From Planctomycetaceae bacterium (GTDB lineage Bacteria > Planctomycetota > Planctomycetia > Planctomycetales > Planctomycetaceae), in NCBI GenBank assembly GCA_002722955.1, contig PBMZ01000081.1, positions 1 through 63,552 of the forward strand: a stretch of 63,552 nucleotides of DNA, given 5' to 3'. Made by a program: the position numbers and the translations under genes. Shown here piece by piece: positions 45,187-55,500 of the stretch (position 1 is the first letter of the stretch; each line of letters begins with the position of its first letter). The notes below the pieces were generated by a model. That model was not told the origin of the DNA. It made no database searches and saw nothing but the letters and a program-made list of their open reading frames with translations.

Positions 45187-45783
45187 ATGAAACAGATGAT
45201 TTTGCTTGCTTCGATGTTGTTGTTTGTTGGTTGCGGACCGACAACCGTTGATAACGGCGTTGACCCGCCTGTGCCCGTGGCAGAGGCACAGGATGATATT
45301 GCCGAGGCCCCAAAGGGGTCGGGCGAGGACACTCGGCGGCAGTACGCTGCGGTGAGCTTTATGATTCCCGGCGATTGGGCCGAGCAAGAGCTTTCTGCGA
45401 TGCAGGCATCCGTGATCGAGTCGAAATACACGATTCCTCACGATGAGGGGAATATGGAGATCACGTTGACGACGATGGGCGGAGGGGCTCAGTCAAATAT
45501 CAGCAGGTGGATCGGGCAGATCACGGTTGAACCTGGTGAAGATCCCAAGATCGAATCGAAAAAGGTCGGCGACAAGGATGCCTCGTGGGTGGACGTGCGT
45601 GGAACATTCAACGCAAGAGTCGGCGAAGACCGTGGGCCTCACCGCGATTGGCGTTTAGTCGGGATTGTGATTCCGAATCAGCCGAAGGATTTCACCATCA
45701 AGTTGGTGGGACCAAGGCAAGCGATGGCGGATTACTACGAGAAGTTCTTGGAGTTCTTGGACAGCGCGAAGTACGGCGGTTAG
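45187..45783 (+). CDS. Lipoprotein of unknown function
   Basis: 198 residues from the ATG at 45187, giving MKQMILLASMLLFVGCGPTT with a lipobox; the longer frame from 45112 has no signal sequence. After a Pro/Glu-rich linker (VDPPVPVAEAQDD) comes a compact domain (YAAVSFMIPGDWAEQE, LVGIVIPNQPKDFTIKLVGP). The linker VDPPVP is also in the cyclophilin lipoprotein at 47964. Domain family not recognised. Confidence 0.75.
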   Translation: MKQMILLASMLLFVGCGPTTVDNGVDPPVPVAEAQDDIAEAPKGSGEDTRRQYAAVSFMIPGDWAEQELSAMQASVIESKYTIPHDEGNMEITLTTMGGGAQSNISRWIGQITVEPGEDPKIESKKVGDKDASWVDVRGTFNARVGEDRGPHRDWRLVGIVIPNQPKDFTIKLVGPRQAMADYYEKFLEFLDSAKYGG

Positions 45784-45907
45784 TTGATAGTTCCCAGTTT
45801 TACAGCGTTGAATTGAATAGCGAATGATGATTGTTGAATTGTGATTTCAGAAGGCTGAATTCGTTATTGTCTTTACGTTGGCTGACGCTCGCAGCTGTGA
45901 TTTTTTC

Positions 45908-45961
45908 GTGGTTTCGCGCCTCTGCTCGCGGCACGTCCTGCGAGCAGAGTCGCAGGACCAC
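45908..45961. repeat. Palindromic element, family D
   Basis: GTGGTTTCGCGCCTCTGCTC then GCGGCACG; right arm GCGAGCAGAGTCGCAGGACC then AC. It lies between the lipoprotein and the PhyH gene. A half GGGTTACC of family A follows at about 45969. The second copy is at 51230. Confidence 0.75.
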
Positions 45962-45999
45962 TATTTTGGGTTACCATCAAGAAGCAGGTAGTATCGAGA

Positions 46000-46974
46000 G
46001 TGATTGATCAGGCGGCGTTGGAACAGTTTGACGAACATGGCTACGTCGTTGTTCGTGATGTGCTGGATTGGGATCTCGATCTCGTTCCAGTTTACGACGA
46101 GTATTCGGCGCTGCTGAACCAGTTGTCGGACGGTTGGATCAACGAAGGCCGCTTGTCGTCGAGCTATTCTGAGTTGCCGTTCACTGAGCGGATCATCAAA
46201 GTCGTTACGGAAGCCCGTCGCCCTTACGACCAAGCCTTTGATATCTCATTGCCTCAAGCCGAAGTCCAATACGACACACCGATTCATAATGGTCAAGCTA
46301 CCTTTAACTTGCTCAAGAGCCCGCGACTACTGGATGCTGTCGAGAAATTCATTGGGCCGGAGATTTACTCCAATCCAGTGCAGCACACTCGGATGAAACT
46401 CCCGGAAAGTTTGCTGCCCGACGAAGCTCGCACAGGGCTGACGGCTCAGATTGCTTGGCATCAAGACCTTGGTGTGATCTTGCCTGAAGCCGATAAGATG
46501 GACATCTTGACAGTCTGGTTTCCAATGACCGACGCGAATGAGGAAAACGGTTGCTTGGCGGTTGTTCCCGGTTCGCACAAACAATGGTTGCACACGCATT
46601 GCCGCAGTGCCAATGAACTGGTCTTGAATCAAGTCTGCATCCCTGACAAACACGTCGGCGAGAATCGCGTGCCCTTGCCAATGAAGTCTGGCGACGTGTT
46701 GTTCATGCATCGATGCACTCGCCACGCTGGCTTGGAGAACAAAAGCGACCGAGTCCGTTGGAGCTTCGACTTGCGATACCAACGCATTGGTGAACCCACC
46801 GGCCGGCCTTGGTTCCCGGGCTTTGTCGCTCGCAGCCAGAAGTCGCCAGAGTCCGTGCTGACGTCAGTCGAAGAATGGGCTCAACGCTGGCGCGAAGCTC
46901 GCGCGATCCTGGCCGCCAATGGAACCAACGTGTCTTTCAATCGATGGACGAATAACGAGCCAATATGCGCGTAG
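46000..46974 (+). CDS. Phytanoyl-CoA dioxygenase (PhyH) family oxygenase
   Basis: 324 residues starting at GTG 46000. FDEHGYVVVRDVLDWD is the usual PhyH start; the iron ligands are probably His and Asp in AWHQDLGV and His in RCTRHAGL, and the 2-oxoglutarate Arg in SDRVRWSFDLRYQ. NEENGCLAVVPGSHKQ is a strong family signature. It should be an Fe(II)/2-oxoglutarate hydroxylase in the cytoplasm; substrate unknown. A class IV aminotransferase follows 51 bp later. Confidence 0.88.
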   Translation: MIDQAALEQFDEHGYVVVRDVLDWDLDLVPVYDEYSALLNQLSDGWINEGRLSSSYSELPFTERIIKVVTEARRPYDQAFDISLPQAEVQYDTPIHNGQATFNLLKSPRLLDAVEKFIGPEIYSNPVQHTRMKLPESLLPDEARTGLTAQIAWHQDLGVILPEADKMDILTVWFPMTDANEENGCLAVVPGSHKQWLHTHCRSANELVLNQVCIPDKHVGENRVPLPMKSGDVLFMHRCTRHAGLENKSDRVRWSFDLRYQRIGEPTGRPWFPGFVARSQKSPESVLTSVEEWAQRWREARAILAANGTNVSFNRWTNNEPICA

Positions 46975-47025
46975 AAACTTGATACTCGCTCCTCGCCACA
47001 TAGTCACACTGACCAAAGAAAACCA

Positions 47026-47928
47026 ATGCTGCAGAAATTCAACGATAAGAACAAGGACCTCTTGATCAATATCAATGGCGAGTTGATTCACCGCGACAAG
47101 GCAGGGGTCAGCCCATTTGATTCGCTCGTCCAGGGTGGCGACGGTGTTTGGGAGGGGCTCAGAGTCTATGAAGGTCGCATCTTCAAGTTGATCGAGCACT
47201 TGGATCGGCTGAGAAGTTCGGCGATCGCCTTGGCGTTTGCCGAAATACCCTCGCACGAAAAGATCATTGAGGAAATCAAACGGACACTCGACGCGAACAA
47301 CATGCGAGACGGTGTTCACATTCGGCTGACTTTGAGCCGGGGCTTGAAAGTGACCTCGGGAATGGATCCGCGGCTGAATACAACGGGGCCGACGTTGATT
47401 GTGTTGGCCGAACATAAGCCGCCCGTTTATGACAAGACAGGCGTCACGCTGGCAACGTCGAGCATTCGCCGCTTTCCGCCGGATTGCCTGGACCCAAAGA
47501 TTCACCACAACAACCTGCTGCAGTCGATCTTGGCCAAGATCGAAGCCAATCACGCCGGAGTCGACGACGCGTTGATGTTGGATACTCGCGGCTTCGTCGC
47601 CGAGACCAACGCAACGCACGTTTTCATTGTTGAGGGCAATTGTGTATCGACCAGCCACACGGTTGCTTGCCCTGAGGGGATCACGCGCGATACCGTATTG
47701 CAGATTTGCCGGGACAACGGGATTGAGACATCCGTGCGAGACATCTCGCTGACGGAAGTTTATCGAGCCAACGAAATGTTCTGTACGGGCACGATGGGCG
47801 AGTTGGCTCCTGTTACCGACGTCGATGGCCGACAAATCGGAACGGGCTCCATGGGGCCGATGACGGAAAGACTCACCGGACTCTACGGAGAGCTGACGGC
47901 AACTCAAGGCGATCAAGTTGTTCCCTAA
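47026..47928 (+). CDS. Class IV aminotransferase (branched-chain amino acid type)
   Basis: 300 residues. GVSPFDSLVQGGDGVWEGLR and YEGRIFKLIEHLDRL open the domain; the PLP lysine is expected in LDPKIHHNNLL; AETNATHVFIVEGN and EMFCTGTMGELAPV bind cofactor and substrate. Length matches BCAT or D-amino acid transaminase. The specific substrate cannot be fixed; IlvE-type is the best guess. Confidence 0.85.
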   Translation: MLQKFNDKNKDLLININGELIHRDKAGVSPFDSLVQGGDGVWEGLRVYEGRIFKLIEHLDRLRSSAIALAFAEIPSHEKIIEEIKRTLDANNMRDGVHIRLTLSRGLKVTSGMDPRLNTTGPTLIVLAEHKPPVYDKTGVTLATSSIRRFPPDCLDPKIHHNNLLQSILAKIEANHAGVDDALMLDTRGFVAETNATHVFIVEGNCVSTSHTVACPEGITRDTVLQICRDNGIETSVRDISLTEVYRANEMFCTGTMGELAPVTDVDGRQIGTGSMGPMTERLTGLYGELTATQGDQVVP

Positions 47929-47963
47929 CAACATCAATATTTTTATTTCTATCGAGACCACTC

Positions 47964-48713
47964 ATGAATAAGCTTTTCATCACATCACTCTTGGCCATTT
48001 CTGCAATCGTGATCGGCTGTAGCCAGACGGGCAATGTTGTGGACCCGCCCGTACCGACCGCGGAATCAACCGGGAATTCAGTCCCCGTCGGTGGCGATTC
48101 ATTTAACGTGAAGTTCGAAACATCCAAAGGCGACGTGATCATCAAGGTCGTGCCGGATTGGTCTCCACGCGGAGCAGCACAGTTCAAGGAACTGGTCGAG
48201 ACCGGCTTTTATGATGACTGCCGTTTCTTCCGAGTCATCGCTGGCTTCATGGCTCAGATTGGCATCAATGGAAATCCTGAAGTTCAGGCCAAGTGGCGTG
48301 ATCGCAAGATTCCGGACGACCCTGTCATTCAATCGAACAAACGCGGTTTTGTCTCGTATGCGATGGCGGGGCCGAATACGCGAACTTGTCAGTTCTTCAT
48401 CAACTTCGGTGACAACGGGCCAAGCCTCGATGGGCAAGGCTTCTCGCCCTTTGGTCAAGTCATCGAGGGCATGGATGTTGTCGACTCTTTATACAGCGGA
48501 TATGGCGAAGGTGCCCCCCGAGGTGCCGGCCCTGATCAAGGCCGCATTCAGTATGAGGGCAACGAGTACTTGAACCGCGACTATCCGAATCTGGACTACG
48601 TGATCAAAGCAACGATCGTTTCCGACGAGTTGGCAGCGGCCGCAGACTCAAAAGAGGAACCTGCCGCCCAGGACGAAGCCGCAGCCACGACAAGCGAAGA
48701 GACGACCGAGTAA
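47964..48713 (+). CDS. Cyclophilin-type peptidyl-prolyl isomerase, lipoprotein
   Basis: 249 residues. The leader MNKLFITSLLAISAIVIGCS has a lipobox. The cyclophilin domain (about 45-220) has FKELVETGFYDDCRFFRVIA, with the catalytic Arg, and TRTCQFFINFGDNG, GQGFSPFGQVIEGMDVV. A Glu/Ala-rich tail follows. It would speed proline isomerisation in folding proteins outside the cytoplasm. A paralogue is encoded 187 bp downstream. Confidence 0.92.
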   Translation: MNKLFITSLLAISAIVIGCSQTGNVVDPPVPTAESTGNSVPVGGDSFNVKFETSKGDVIIKVVPDWSPRGAAQFKELVETGFYDDCRFFRVIAGFMAQIGINGNPEVQAKWRDRKIPDDPVIQSNKRGFVSYAMAGPNTRTCQFFINFGDNGPSLDGQGFSPFGQVIEGMDVVDSLYSGYGEGAPRGAGPDQGRIQYEGNEYLNRDYPNLDYVIKATIVSDELAAAADSKEEPAAQDEAAATTSEETTE

Positions 48714-48780
48714 ACCAGCTTGAATTGAGTGTGTCCTCTCTTCGTTCGCGCGACGAATCGGCGACCGATTCTCACAACTC

Positions 48781-48875
48781 GTTCAACGCCCCGCCGAAGG
48801 CAGCGGCAACTGAGAAAATACGCAACGAGTGTATTACACTTCTTGGTCGCCGGCGCCTTCGGCTGGGCGTTAAAC
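48781..48875. repeat. Inverted-repeat element, family F
   Basis: Left GTTCAACGCCCCGCCGAAGG, right complement GTTTAACGCCCAGCCGAAGG. Central part differs from the copy at 12651. It sits between the two cyclophilin genes, 25 bp before the second. Confidence 0.7.
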
Positions 48876-48900
48876 AAAGATAAACCGATGGAGTTTCCCC

Positions 48901-49563
48901 ATGCGTCTATTTTCTATCTTGTTAACGATCGCAATCGCCCACTCAACGATCAGCGCTGATGCCGACGAAAAGAAGCCGAAGAAAGAAGACCGACTTCCCG
49001 CAAAGAAAACTCCCGAAGCTCCTGAGACTTATCAGGTCAAGTTCGAGACCTCACAAGGTGACGTCATTCTTGATATCACCCGCAAGTGGGCTCCATTGGG
49101 GGCCGACCGATTTCATGAAGCGGTCACTAAAGGATTCTACGACGAGTGTCGCTTCTTCCGCGTCTTGCCTGGTTTTGTTGTGCAGTTTGGCATCAACGGC
49201 GCTCCCGACATTCAGCAACATTGGCGAGAAGCTCAAATCAAAGACGACAAAGTCAAAGAGTCAAACGTCGAAGGAACGTTGACGTTCGCAACTGCTGGTC
49301 CGGACACTCGCACGACTCAGATGTTTATCAATTTCGGCGACAATTCGGGATTGGATCGAATGGGTTTCGCCCCCATCGGCAAAGTCAGCAAGGGCATGGA
49401 CATCGTCAAAAAGATTAACGCCGAGTACCGTCAGCGGCCCGACCAACGCTATATCCAACAAGAGGGCAACGCGTACCTCAAGAAAGAGTTCCCGCGGTTG
49501 GACTACATCAAGAAGGCCACGATCGTCAAACCGAAGAAAAAGAAGGAAGACGACAAGAAGTAA
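48901..49563 (+). CDS. Cyclophilin-type peptidyl-prolyl isomerase, exported
   Basis: 220 residues. The signal peptide MRLFSILLTIAIAHSTISAD lacks a lipobox, so the mature protein is probably soluble outside the inner membrane, unlike its paralogue. The domain has GFYDECRFFRVLPGFVVQFG, TRTTQMFINFGDNSG, MGFAPIGKVSKGMDIV. The C-terminus is Lys-rich. The two genes likely arose by tandem duplication. Confidence 0.92.
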   Translation: MRLFSILLTIAIAHSTISADADEKKPKKEDRLPAKKTPEAPETYQVKFETSQGDVILDITRKWAPLGADRFHEAVTKGFYDECRFFRVLPGFVVQFGINGAPDIQQHWREAQIKDDKVKESNVEGTLTFATAGPDTRTTQMFINFGDNSGLDRMGFAPIGKVSKGMDIVKKINAEYRQRPDQRYIQQEGNAYLKKEFPRLDYIKKATIVKPKKKKEDDKK

Positions 49564-49572
49564 TCTGCCGTG

Positions 49573-51193
49573 ATGGCCTCGCTCCGAAACTTCGGACTTC
49601 CACTGCTGGCCAAAGAGTTGAGGGAACAATCGGGCCGTCCGAAGACGTACGCGCTGCGAGTGTTGTATTGTGTGCTCGTCTTCAGTTTCTTCTACTTCAG
49701 TATTGCCGACACGCTGCAACAGAATTCCTTGTCATTGGCGAATCTGGGTGTTGGCCGCACCGTGGTCGAGACTCTTTTCCTCTGGCAAGTCGCCGCGAAT
49801 CTCGCGTTCCTGCCAGCGCTGACTGGTGCTGCCATCGCCAATGAAAGAGAACGCGGCACGCTTGAGTTAATTCGTGTGACGAGACTAACAGCATGGGGCA
49901 TCGTCAACGAAAAGCTGCTCAGTCGGCTGTTGCCGTTCGCGATTCTTCAAATGGTTTCCATTCCGATCATGGCAATTGGATATGCCCATGGGTGGAGTTT
50001 CCGTTGTTGAAATCGTCACCTTGAACATCGGCTTGGCGACGTGTTCGATTCGCATCGGAAGCATCGGAATTCTATGTTCCGCCAACAGTGAGAGCCCAAT
50101 CGGCGGCGTTCTCACAGCTTATGGTGGTGCCGTCTTGTATCAAGCACTTTCCATGTGCCTTTGCGGAATGATGACAAACGCGGTTACCCCCTTTTCCAAT
50201 CCCGCGATTCTCATTTTCGATGCCTTTGCGACGCTGGCCGTATGGCTCGTGTCCTGTGAATTAAGCAGCCAAAAGATTGAGTCGTCGTACCAAGAAAAAC
50301 TGAAACGCCCCTCTCTGCAACTACTCCGACGTCGTAGAGAGAATCTCCCCATGAGTGGCTTCGACAATCTCATGGGTTTCATCGAAGGCCGCCCAAGTGA
50401 GCTTCCAGAGGATGATCCGATTCTTTGGCGCGAACAGCATCTGGCGTGGGCTCAAATTCGAAACAATTCGATGACAATAGTTGGAATTCTATTGGGCGAG
50501 ATCTTGATCATTTGGCTCCTCCTCTTCGATAGCAATTTCTCAAGAAGCTTACCTGTTGTTGCCCTCTACTTTTGTGTCGCGGCCGTTTTCGTCATTTGCT
50601 TCCGAGCTGTCAATGTGTTCGCGAGCGAGTTCTCGCAACAGACGTTGGATGTGCTGTTAACAACGCCGATTGATACGGCAACGATCCTGAAGCACAAGTT
50701 TTTCGAGACTCGCAAGTTCATTCGCTGGTTCATGTTGCCGCTTTGTACGATGCTTTTGCACGAGATTATTACCATCCGTACTGACCCTCAGGGCATTGTC
50801 GGGGTGGACGCGAAGAACTTGGGCGAGTGTTGGCAATCGTTTGCGTTAGCCACCGCCACTTTTCTGTTTGTTTACCCTCGGCTCCTCATGTGGCTATCTC
50901 TTTGGGCGTACTTTCAACTTCGAAATACGGTCGCTGCGGCCATCGCCATCCTTACTCTGATGTGGTCTAGCATTTTGCTGCCGGAGGTCTTCGCTCATAA
51001 GTGGGATTCTCCCATTTGGCTGAGCCCATCGACTGTGTTTGACACGTTGTTCGAATCTGGATATCGACACGCGTTGTTAAGCGAACAGTTGATTCACTTT
51101 CTGGCATTCACAGGCCTATGGTTGATCATATCGACCGTTTGCAAGTCGCGAATGGATCGCCTGCTTGGTCGATTGAGCGTAGAGAAATCATAG
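49573..51193 (+). pseudogene. ABC-2 type permease split by a +1 frameshift
   Basis: From the ATG at 49573 frame 1 gives membrane segments and the conserved ANERERGTLELIRVTRLTA, stopping at 50010. The rest of the same protein is in frame 2 (VVEIVTLNIGLATCS, then DPILWREQHLAWAQIRNNS, and several helices to 51193). The join is at 49984-49990, where GCCCATGGG with one C fewer reads IGYAMGGVSVVE. The repaired protein would be about 540 residues. No ATPase gene is adjacent. Confidence 0.75.
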
Positions 51194-51229
51194 TTTCAAC
51201 AGTCTAACCATTTTGACGCTGTGATTTTC

Positions 51230-51283
51230 GTGGTCCCGCGACTCCGTTCGCGGGACGTCTTGCGAACGGAGTCGCAGGACCAC
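51230..51283. repeat. Palindromic element, family D, near-perfect hairpin
   Basis: GTGGTCCCGCGACTCCGTTC then GCGGGACG; right arm GCGAACGGAGTCGCAGGACC then AC. It is 37 bp after the ABC permease stop and could act as a terminator-like hairpin. Confidence 0.85.
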
Positions 51284-51402
51284 AATCCCTTTGCGGTGCC
51301 GTAACTGGAATCGCAGGCATTGAGGGATTACATCTCGAAAATAAAACGGTATCTTGTGCGTATCACAAACGCTTTTGTCATTCCGAACAGAGAGTCCTAC
51401 AC

Positions 51403-52416
51403 ATGAGCAAATCCCTTCGAAACAGTGGTTGGTCAAAGATTGTCATCGGCGTCATTTGTGGAGTCTTGCTGGTCAACGCAACGCATTGGGCAAGCGGTGA
51501 CAAGAAAGCTCCCGAGACCAAGAGCGTGATTGGCGACAAATTCTGGCCATCCAAATTTGGTGCCGACGATCAACGCGGGGCCATCAACTATGTGACACCT
51601 GAGAAAGTTGTTTCATCGGCTGGGTTGATCAAGAAGGGCGACATCTATCAGCTTGGCCGCTTGTACGAACACGGCATGCCGCTGCCTGGCAAGCGACACT
51701 TCAGTCTGACCATCCCTGGAATTCCAACGGGGGGTCCGATGGGCGTCAATCAAATGGTCTCGAACGATGAATTGTTCAGCGGCGAGATTGGACAAGTCGG
51801 CACACAGTTCGATGGACTCGGTCACGTTGGCATGCGTGTCAATGGCGTTGACTATTTCTACAACGGCAATAAGCTGTCCGAGTTCGGCGATCCTTACGGC
51901 TTGAAAAAGCTGGGCGTCGAGAACGTTGGCGTGTTCTTCACCCGCGGCGTGTTGTTGGATGTGTGTGCCTTGCGGGGCAACGATCGATTGCCAGCCGGCT
52001 ACGTAATCAGCCCCGATGAACTCGACTCATGCTTGGCCAAAGCCAAGCTGGAAATCAAACCGGGCGATGTCGTCTTGATCCGCACAGGTCATGGCAAGCT
52101 GTGGATGAAAGACAACGAAACCTACGACGCCGGCGAACCTGGTATCGGACTGGCGGCTGCGAAGTTCTTGACGGACAAGAAAGTCTCGATGATCGGCGCC
52201 GACACCTGGGCCATCGAAGCCGTACCGCACGAAGATGACAAGTTAGGTTTTCCCGTGCATCAATGGGACTTGACCAAGAACGGTGTCTACCACATCGAAA
52301 ACCTGGACCTCGAACAATTGGCGAAAGATAAGGTTTACGAGTTTTGTTTTGTTTTCAGCCCGCTACGATTACGTGGTGCCACTGGTTCACCGGGTAATCC
52401 GATTGCGATTCGATAA
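51403..52416 (+). CDS. Cyclase-family (kynurenine formamidase-like) protein, exported
   Basis: 337 residues with an N-terminal hydrophobic leader (IVIGVICGVLLVNATHWASG). FGADDQRGAINYVTPEKV and the segment QVGTQFDGLGHVG correspond to the cyclase-family metal motif HxGTHxDxxxH, but two of the three His positions are Gln. The GTQ form is found in a known subgroup. IKPGDVVLIRTGHGKLW and GADTWAIEAVP also match. Possibly a metal-dependent hydrolase; substrate unknown. Confidence 0.82.
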   Translation: MSKSLRNSGWSKIVIGVICGVLLVNATHWASGDKKAPETKSVIGDKFWPSKFGADDQRGAINYVTPEKVVSSAGLIKKGDIYQLGRLYEHGMPLPGKRHFSLTIPGIPTGGPMGVNQMVSNDELFSGEIGQVGTQFDGLGHVGMRVNGVDYFYNGNKLSEFGDPYGLKKLGVENVGVFFTRGVLLDVCALRGNDRLPAGYVISPDELDSCLAKAKLEIKPGDVVLIRTGHGKLWMKDNETYDAGEPGIGLAAAKFLTDKKVSMIGADTWAIEAVPHEDDKLGFPVHQWDLTKNGVYHIENLDLEQLAKDKVYEFCFVFSPLRLRGATGSPGNPIAIR

Positions 52417-52430
52417 TAGATCACGACCGA

Positions 52431-52519
52431 ATGGTAACCCGAGTGAGTTTTGATGTTGCGCATGTTCAATGCCGAAGGCATTTCACATGCGCAACATCAA
52501 AACTCACTCGGGTTACCAT
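52431..52519. repeat. Palindromic element, family A ends with a different core
   Basis: An almost perfect hairpin: left ATGGTAACCCGAGTGAGTTT then TGATGTTGCGCATGT; right ACATGCGCAACATCAAAACT then CACTCGGGTTACCAT. Only the outer GGTAACCCGA is shared with the other family A copies. It lies before the PSCyt1 gene and contains a false upstream start for it. Confidence 0.88.
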
Positions 52520-52546
52520 TCACGCAGCACGTCGATGGAGCAAGTC

Positions 52547-55500
52547 ATGCGAAGTCTGCTGTTCCTATCAGCCTTGCTCGCTTTGAGCAACTTGGCTGCT
52601 GCTGCCGACGTCTTGCAGGACGATCTCATCTTATGGCTCGATGCCACTCAAGTTGCTCCCGACAAGACGGATGGCGCCGTCGACCGTTGGCTCGATCGCA
52701 GTTCGAAGCACAACGACTTCTCACAAAAAGACGCGGCTCGGCAACCGGTCCTTGTCCCAAACGCTATTTCCAATCGACCCGCGATTCGTTTTCAAGGGAA
52801 AGACATCCTAAACCGCGCCAATTTCGGTGGCCTTTCGCTGGGCGATCAAACATTTCATTTGATGATCGTGTTTCAAGCTCCAAAAGGAGGCCACGGCGCG
52901 CAGCGGTTGTTTGATATCAACTCGCGAGTCAATCCGACGGCAGGAACAGAGAAGCGCCGTGGTTTTTGGGTCGGCTTCCAACAAAGCCGCTACATTCCGC
53001 GGCTCGGCATTCACAACGGAGACGAAGGCGAAGCAAGAAGCGCCGTCTGGGACAACAAGCCGCACGTCTTAGAACTCGTTTATCGCCGCGAGCAACTGTT
53101 CGAGATCCACATCGATGGCCGAACCGAGCGCAAAGCGATGTTCAACGGCACGCACTTTCTGGGTTTTCATAAATTCGTCAGCGTTGCCTTGGGTCAACAT
53201 TTCGGAATGGAAGGCAATCAACAGACCTTCTATCAAGGCGACATCGCCGAAGTGCTGTTGTACTCACGACCGCTCAGCACCAAAGAACGCGTTGATGTCG
53301 GATTGCATTTGACGAAGAAGTACTCGCTTAAGACGGACTTCGAACTTCCGCTCGTTTTCGAACGTGACATTCGGCCGCTGCTTGCAAAGCATTGCTTCGA
53401 GTGCCACGGCAGCGAAACGCAAGAAGCCGAGCTCAACCTGCGCACGGTTTCTTCCATGCTTCAAGGCGGCGAAGCCGGCCCCGTGATTGTCCGCGGCCAT
53501 CCAGAACACAGCGAGCTGATCTCAGTCATCGAATCCCACAAGATGCCCCCCGGCGATGACAAGCTGAACCGCGAACAAATCGACCTACTTAAGCTATGGA
53601 TTCGAGACGACGCCGCCACCAACGAAAACATCGTCGTCAAACGCCCCGAAGGAAAGGTGACTGCTGAAGACCGTCAGCACTGGGCTTGGCAGATGCCAGA
53701 GAAGTCCAAACCACCAACAACGTCACTCGATCGGCATGCTAACAACGACATCGATCGATTTGTGTTGGCAGGGCTCGAAGCCGAAAAGCTCAAGCCATCC
53801 AAGAGGGCCACGCCCGAGGCTTTGCTGCGACGCGTGTGTCTTGATTTGACGGGCTTGCCGCCGACGCTCAAAGAGATCGAAGCATACTTGAACGACAAAA
53901 GTCCAAAGCGTTTCGAACAGCTCATCGACCGGCTGATGAAGTCGCGTCACTTTGGCGAGCGTTGGGGACGCCACTGGCTGGATGTGGCAGGTTACGTTGG
54001 AGTTTACGGCAGCGACAACGACGCCGCGATCATCAAACCGCTTCCCGGCAAATGGCGATACCGCGATTACGTGATTCGGTCGTTCAACGAAGACAAACCA
54101 TTCAATCAGTTCATCACCGAACAACTGGCCGGCGACGAACTGTCGCCTTGGCGAGACGCCGAGCGATTTACGCCGACAATGGTCGACTCGCTGACAGCGA
54201 CGGGCTTCATGCTTTCGGCCAATGATGACACCGATCAAAACGAACTCAACACGCCCGACGTTCGCCATCACGTGTTGCAACGAACCAGCGAAAACGTCGC
54301 CAATGCGTTGTTTGCCGTGACGCTGCAATGTGCTAAGTGCCACGATCACAAGTACGAGGCGATATCACAGTTGGACTATTACCGCTTCGAGTCGGTTTTT
54401 GCTCCGATCTTCAATGTCCGCAACTGGAAGATTTCGACATCTCGCACGCGATCGGATGTGTCGGATCAGCACAAGTCAGAGGTCGATCAGCGGAACAATG
54501 AAATCACGGCCGAGGTTAAGAAGCTCACGACCGAGCGTAATGCGATCCGCAACGGACGACGAACAAAACTCTTTGACGAGAGATTGTTGAAAGTCCCCGG
54601 AACCGAACGCGCGAAAGCCAAAGCGGCCTACCGTATCGATGAGAAAAAGAGGACTCCCGAGCAAAAGCAACTTGTCGAGAAATACGGAAAGCAACTCACA
54701 GTCACCGATGCCGACATCAACGCGGGGCTGAGTGAAGACGAGAAAACGCAACAGTCGAAGATTGACGCATCCGTTACAAAGTTGAATTCGCAACGGCAAT
54801 CTTACGGGACGATCCCAATTGCCACAGAATCGGAAGCTGCTGCAACAACACCCGTCTTACGTCGCGGCAACTATCTACGACCTGGGCTGGAAGTCGAACC
54901 CGAGCTCTTCGAACTTTTCGGCCGCGGTACGAAGCCCGTGCAACTGGCATCCGCGTCCAAGTCAGGAACCAGCGGCCGCCGATTGGCGTTGGCTCAAGCG
55001 GTCACGGAGCCGACGACATTGGCCGGTCAACATGTGGCTCGCGTCTACGTGAACCGAGTTTGGCGGCAACTGTTCGGTCGCGGCATCGTGAAGACAAGCG
55101 ACAACTTTGGCGTCTCCGGCTCGAAGCCGTCGCATCCGCAATTGTTGGATTGGTTGACTCATTGGTTTATCGACAATGGCTGGCGAGTCAAACCGCTCAT
55201 TAAGTTGATGGTGCTTTCGAATACTTATCAACAGACGTCTGCTGACGAAGGCGACGTGTCGCTCGACCCCGAAAACGTTTTGCTCTGGCGCATGAATCTG
55301 AGAAGGCTGGATTCAGAGCAACTGCGGGATGCGATTCTCACGATCAGTGGCAAATTAGATCGAACACTGGGTGGCCCACCGATTCCGCTCGACCCTCGAC
55401 CTGATGGCATGGTTGTGCTGAAGACAAGTGCGCTGCCTCCCGGAACGACAGCATATCGACGCAGCGTGTACATCCTCGCGCGGCGCAACTACCACATGAC

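Noticed and set aside
46864..47961. Open frame of 365 codons opposite the aminotransferase
   Set aside because: It lies antisense to a clear class IV aminotransferase and part of PhyH; no recognisable domain.
12651..52519. CRISPR array or attachment sites among the repeats
   Set aside because: The repeats are inverted, dispersed and of different families, without regular spacers or Cas genes, and no integrase is present.
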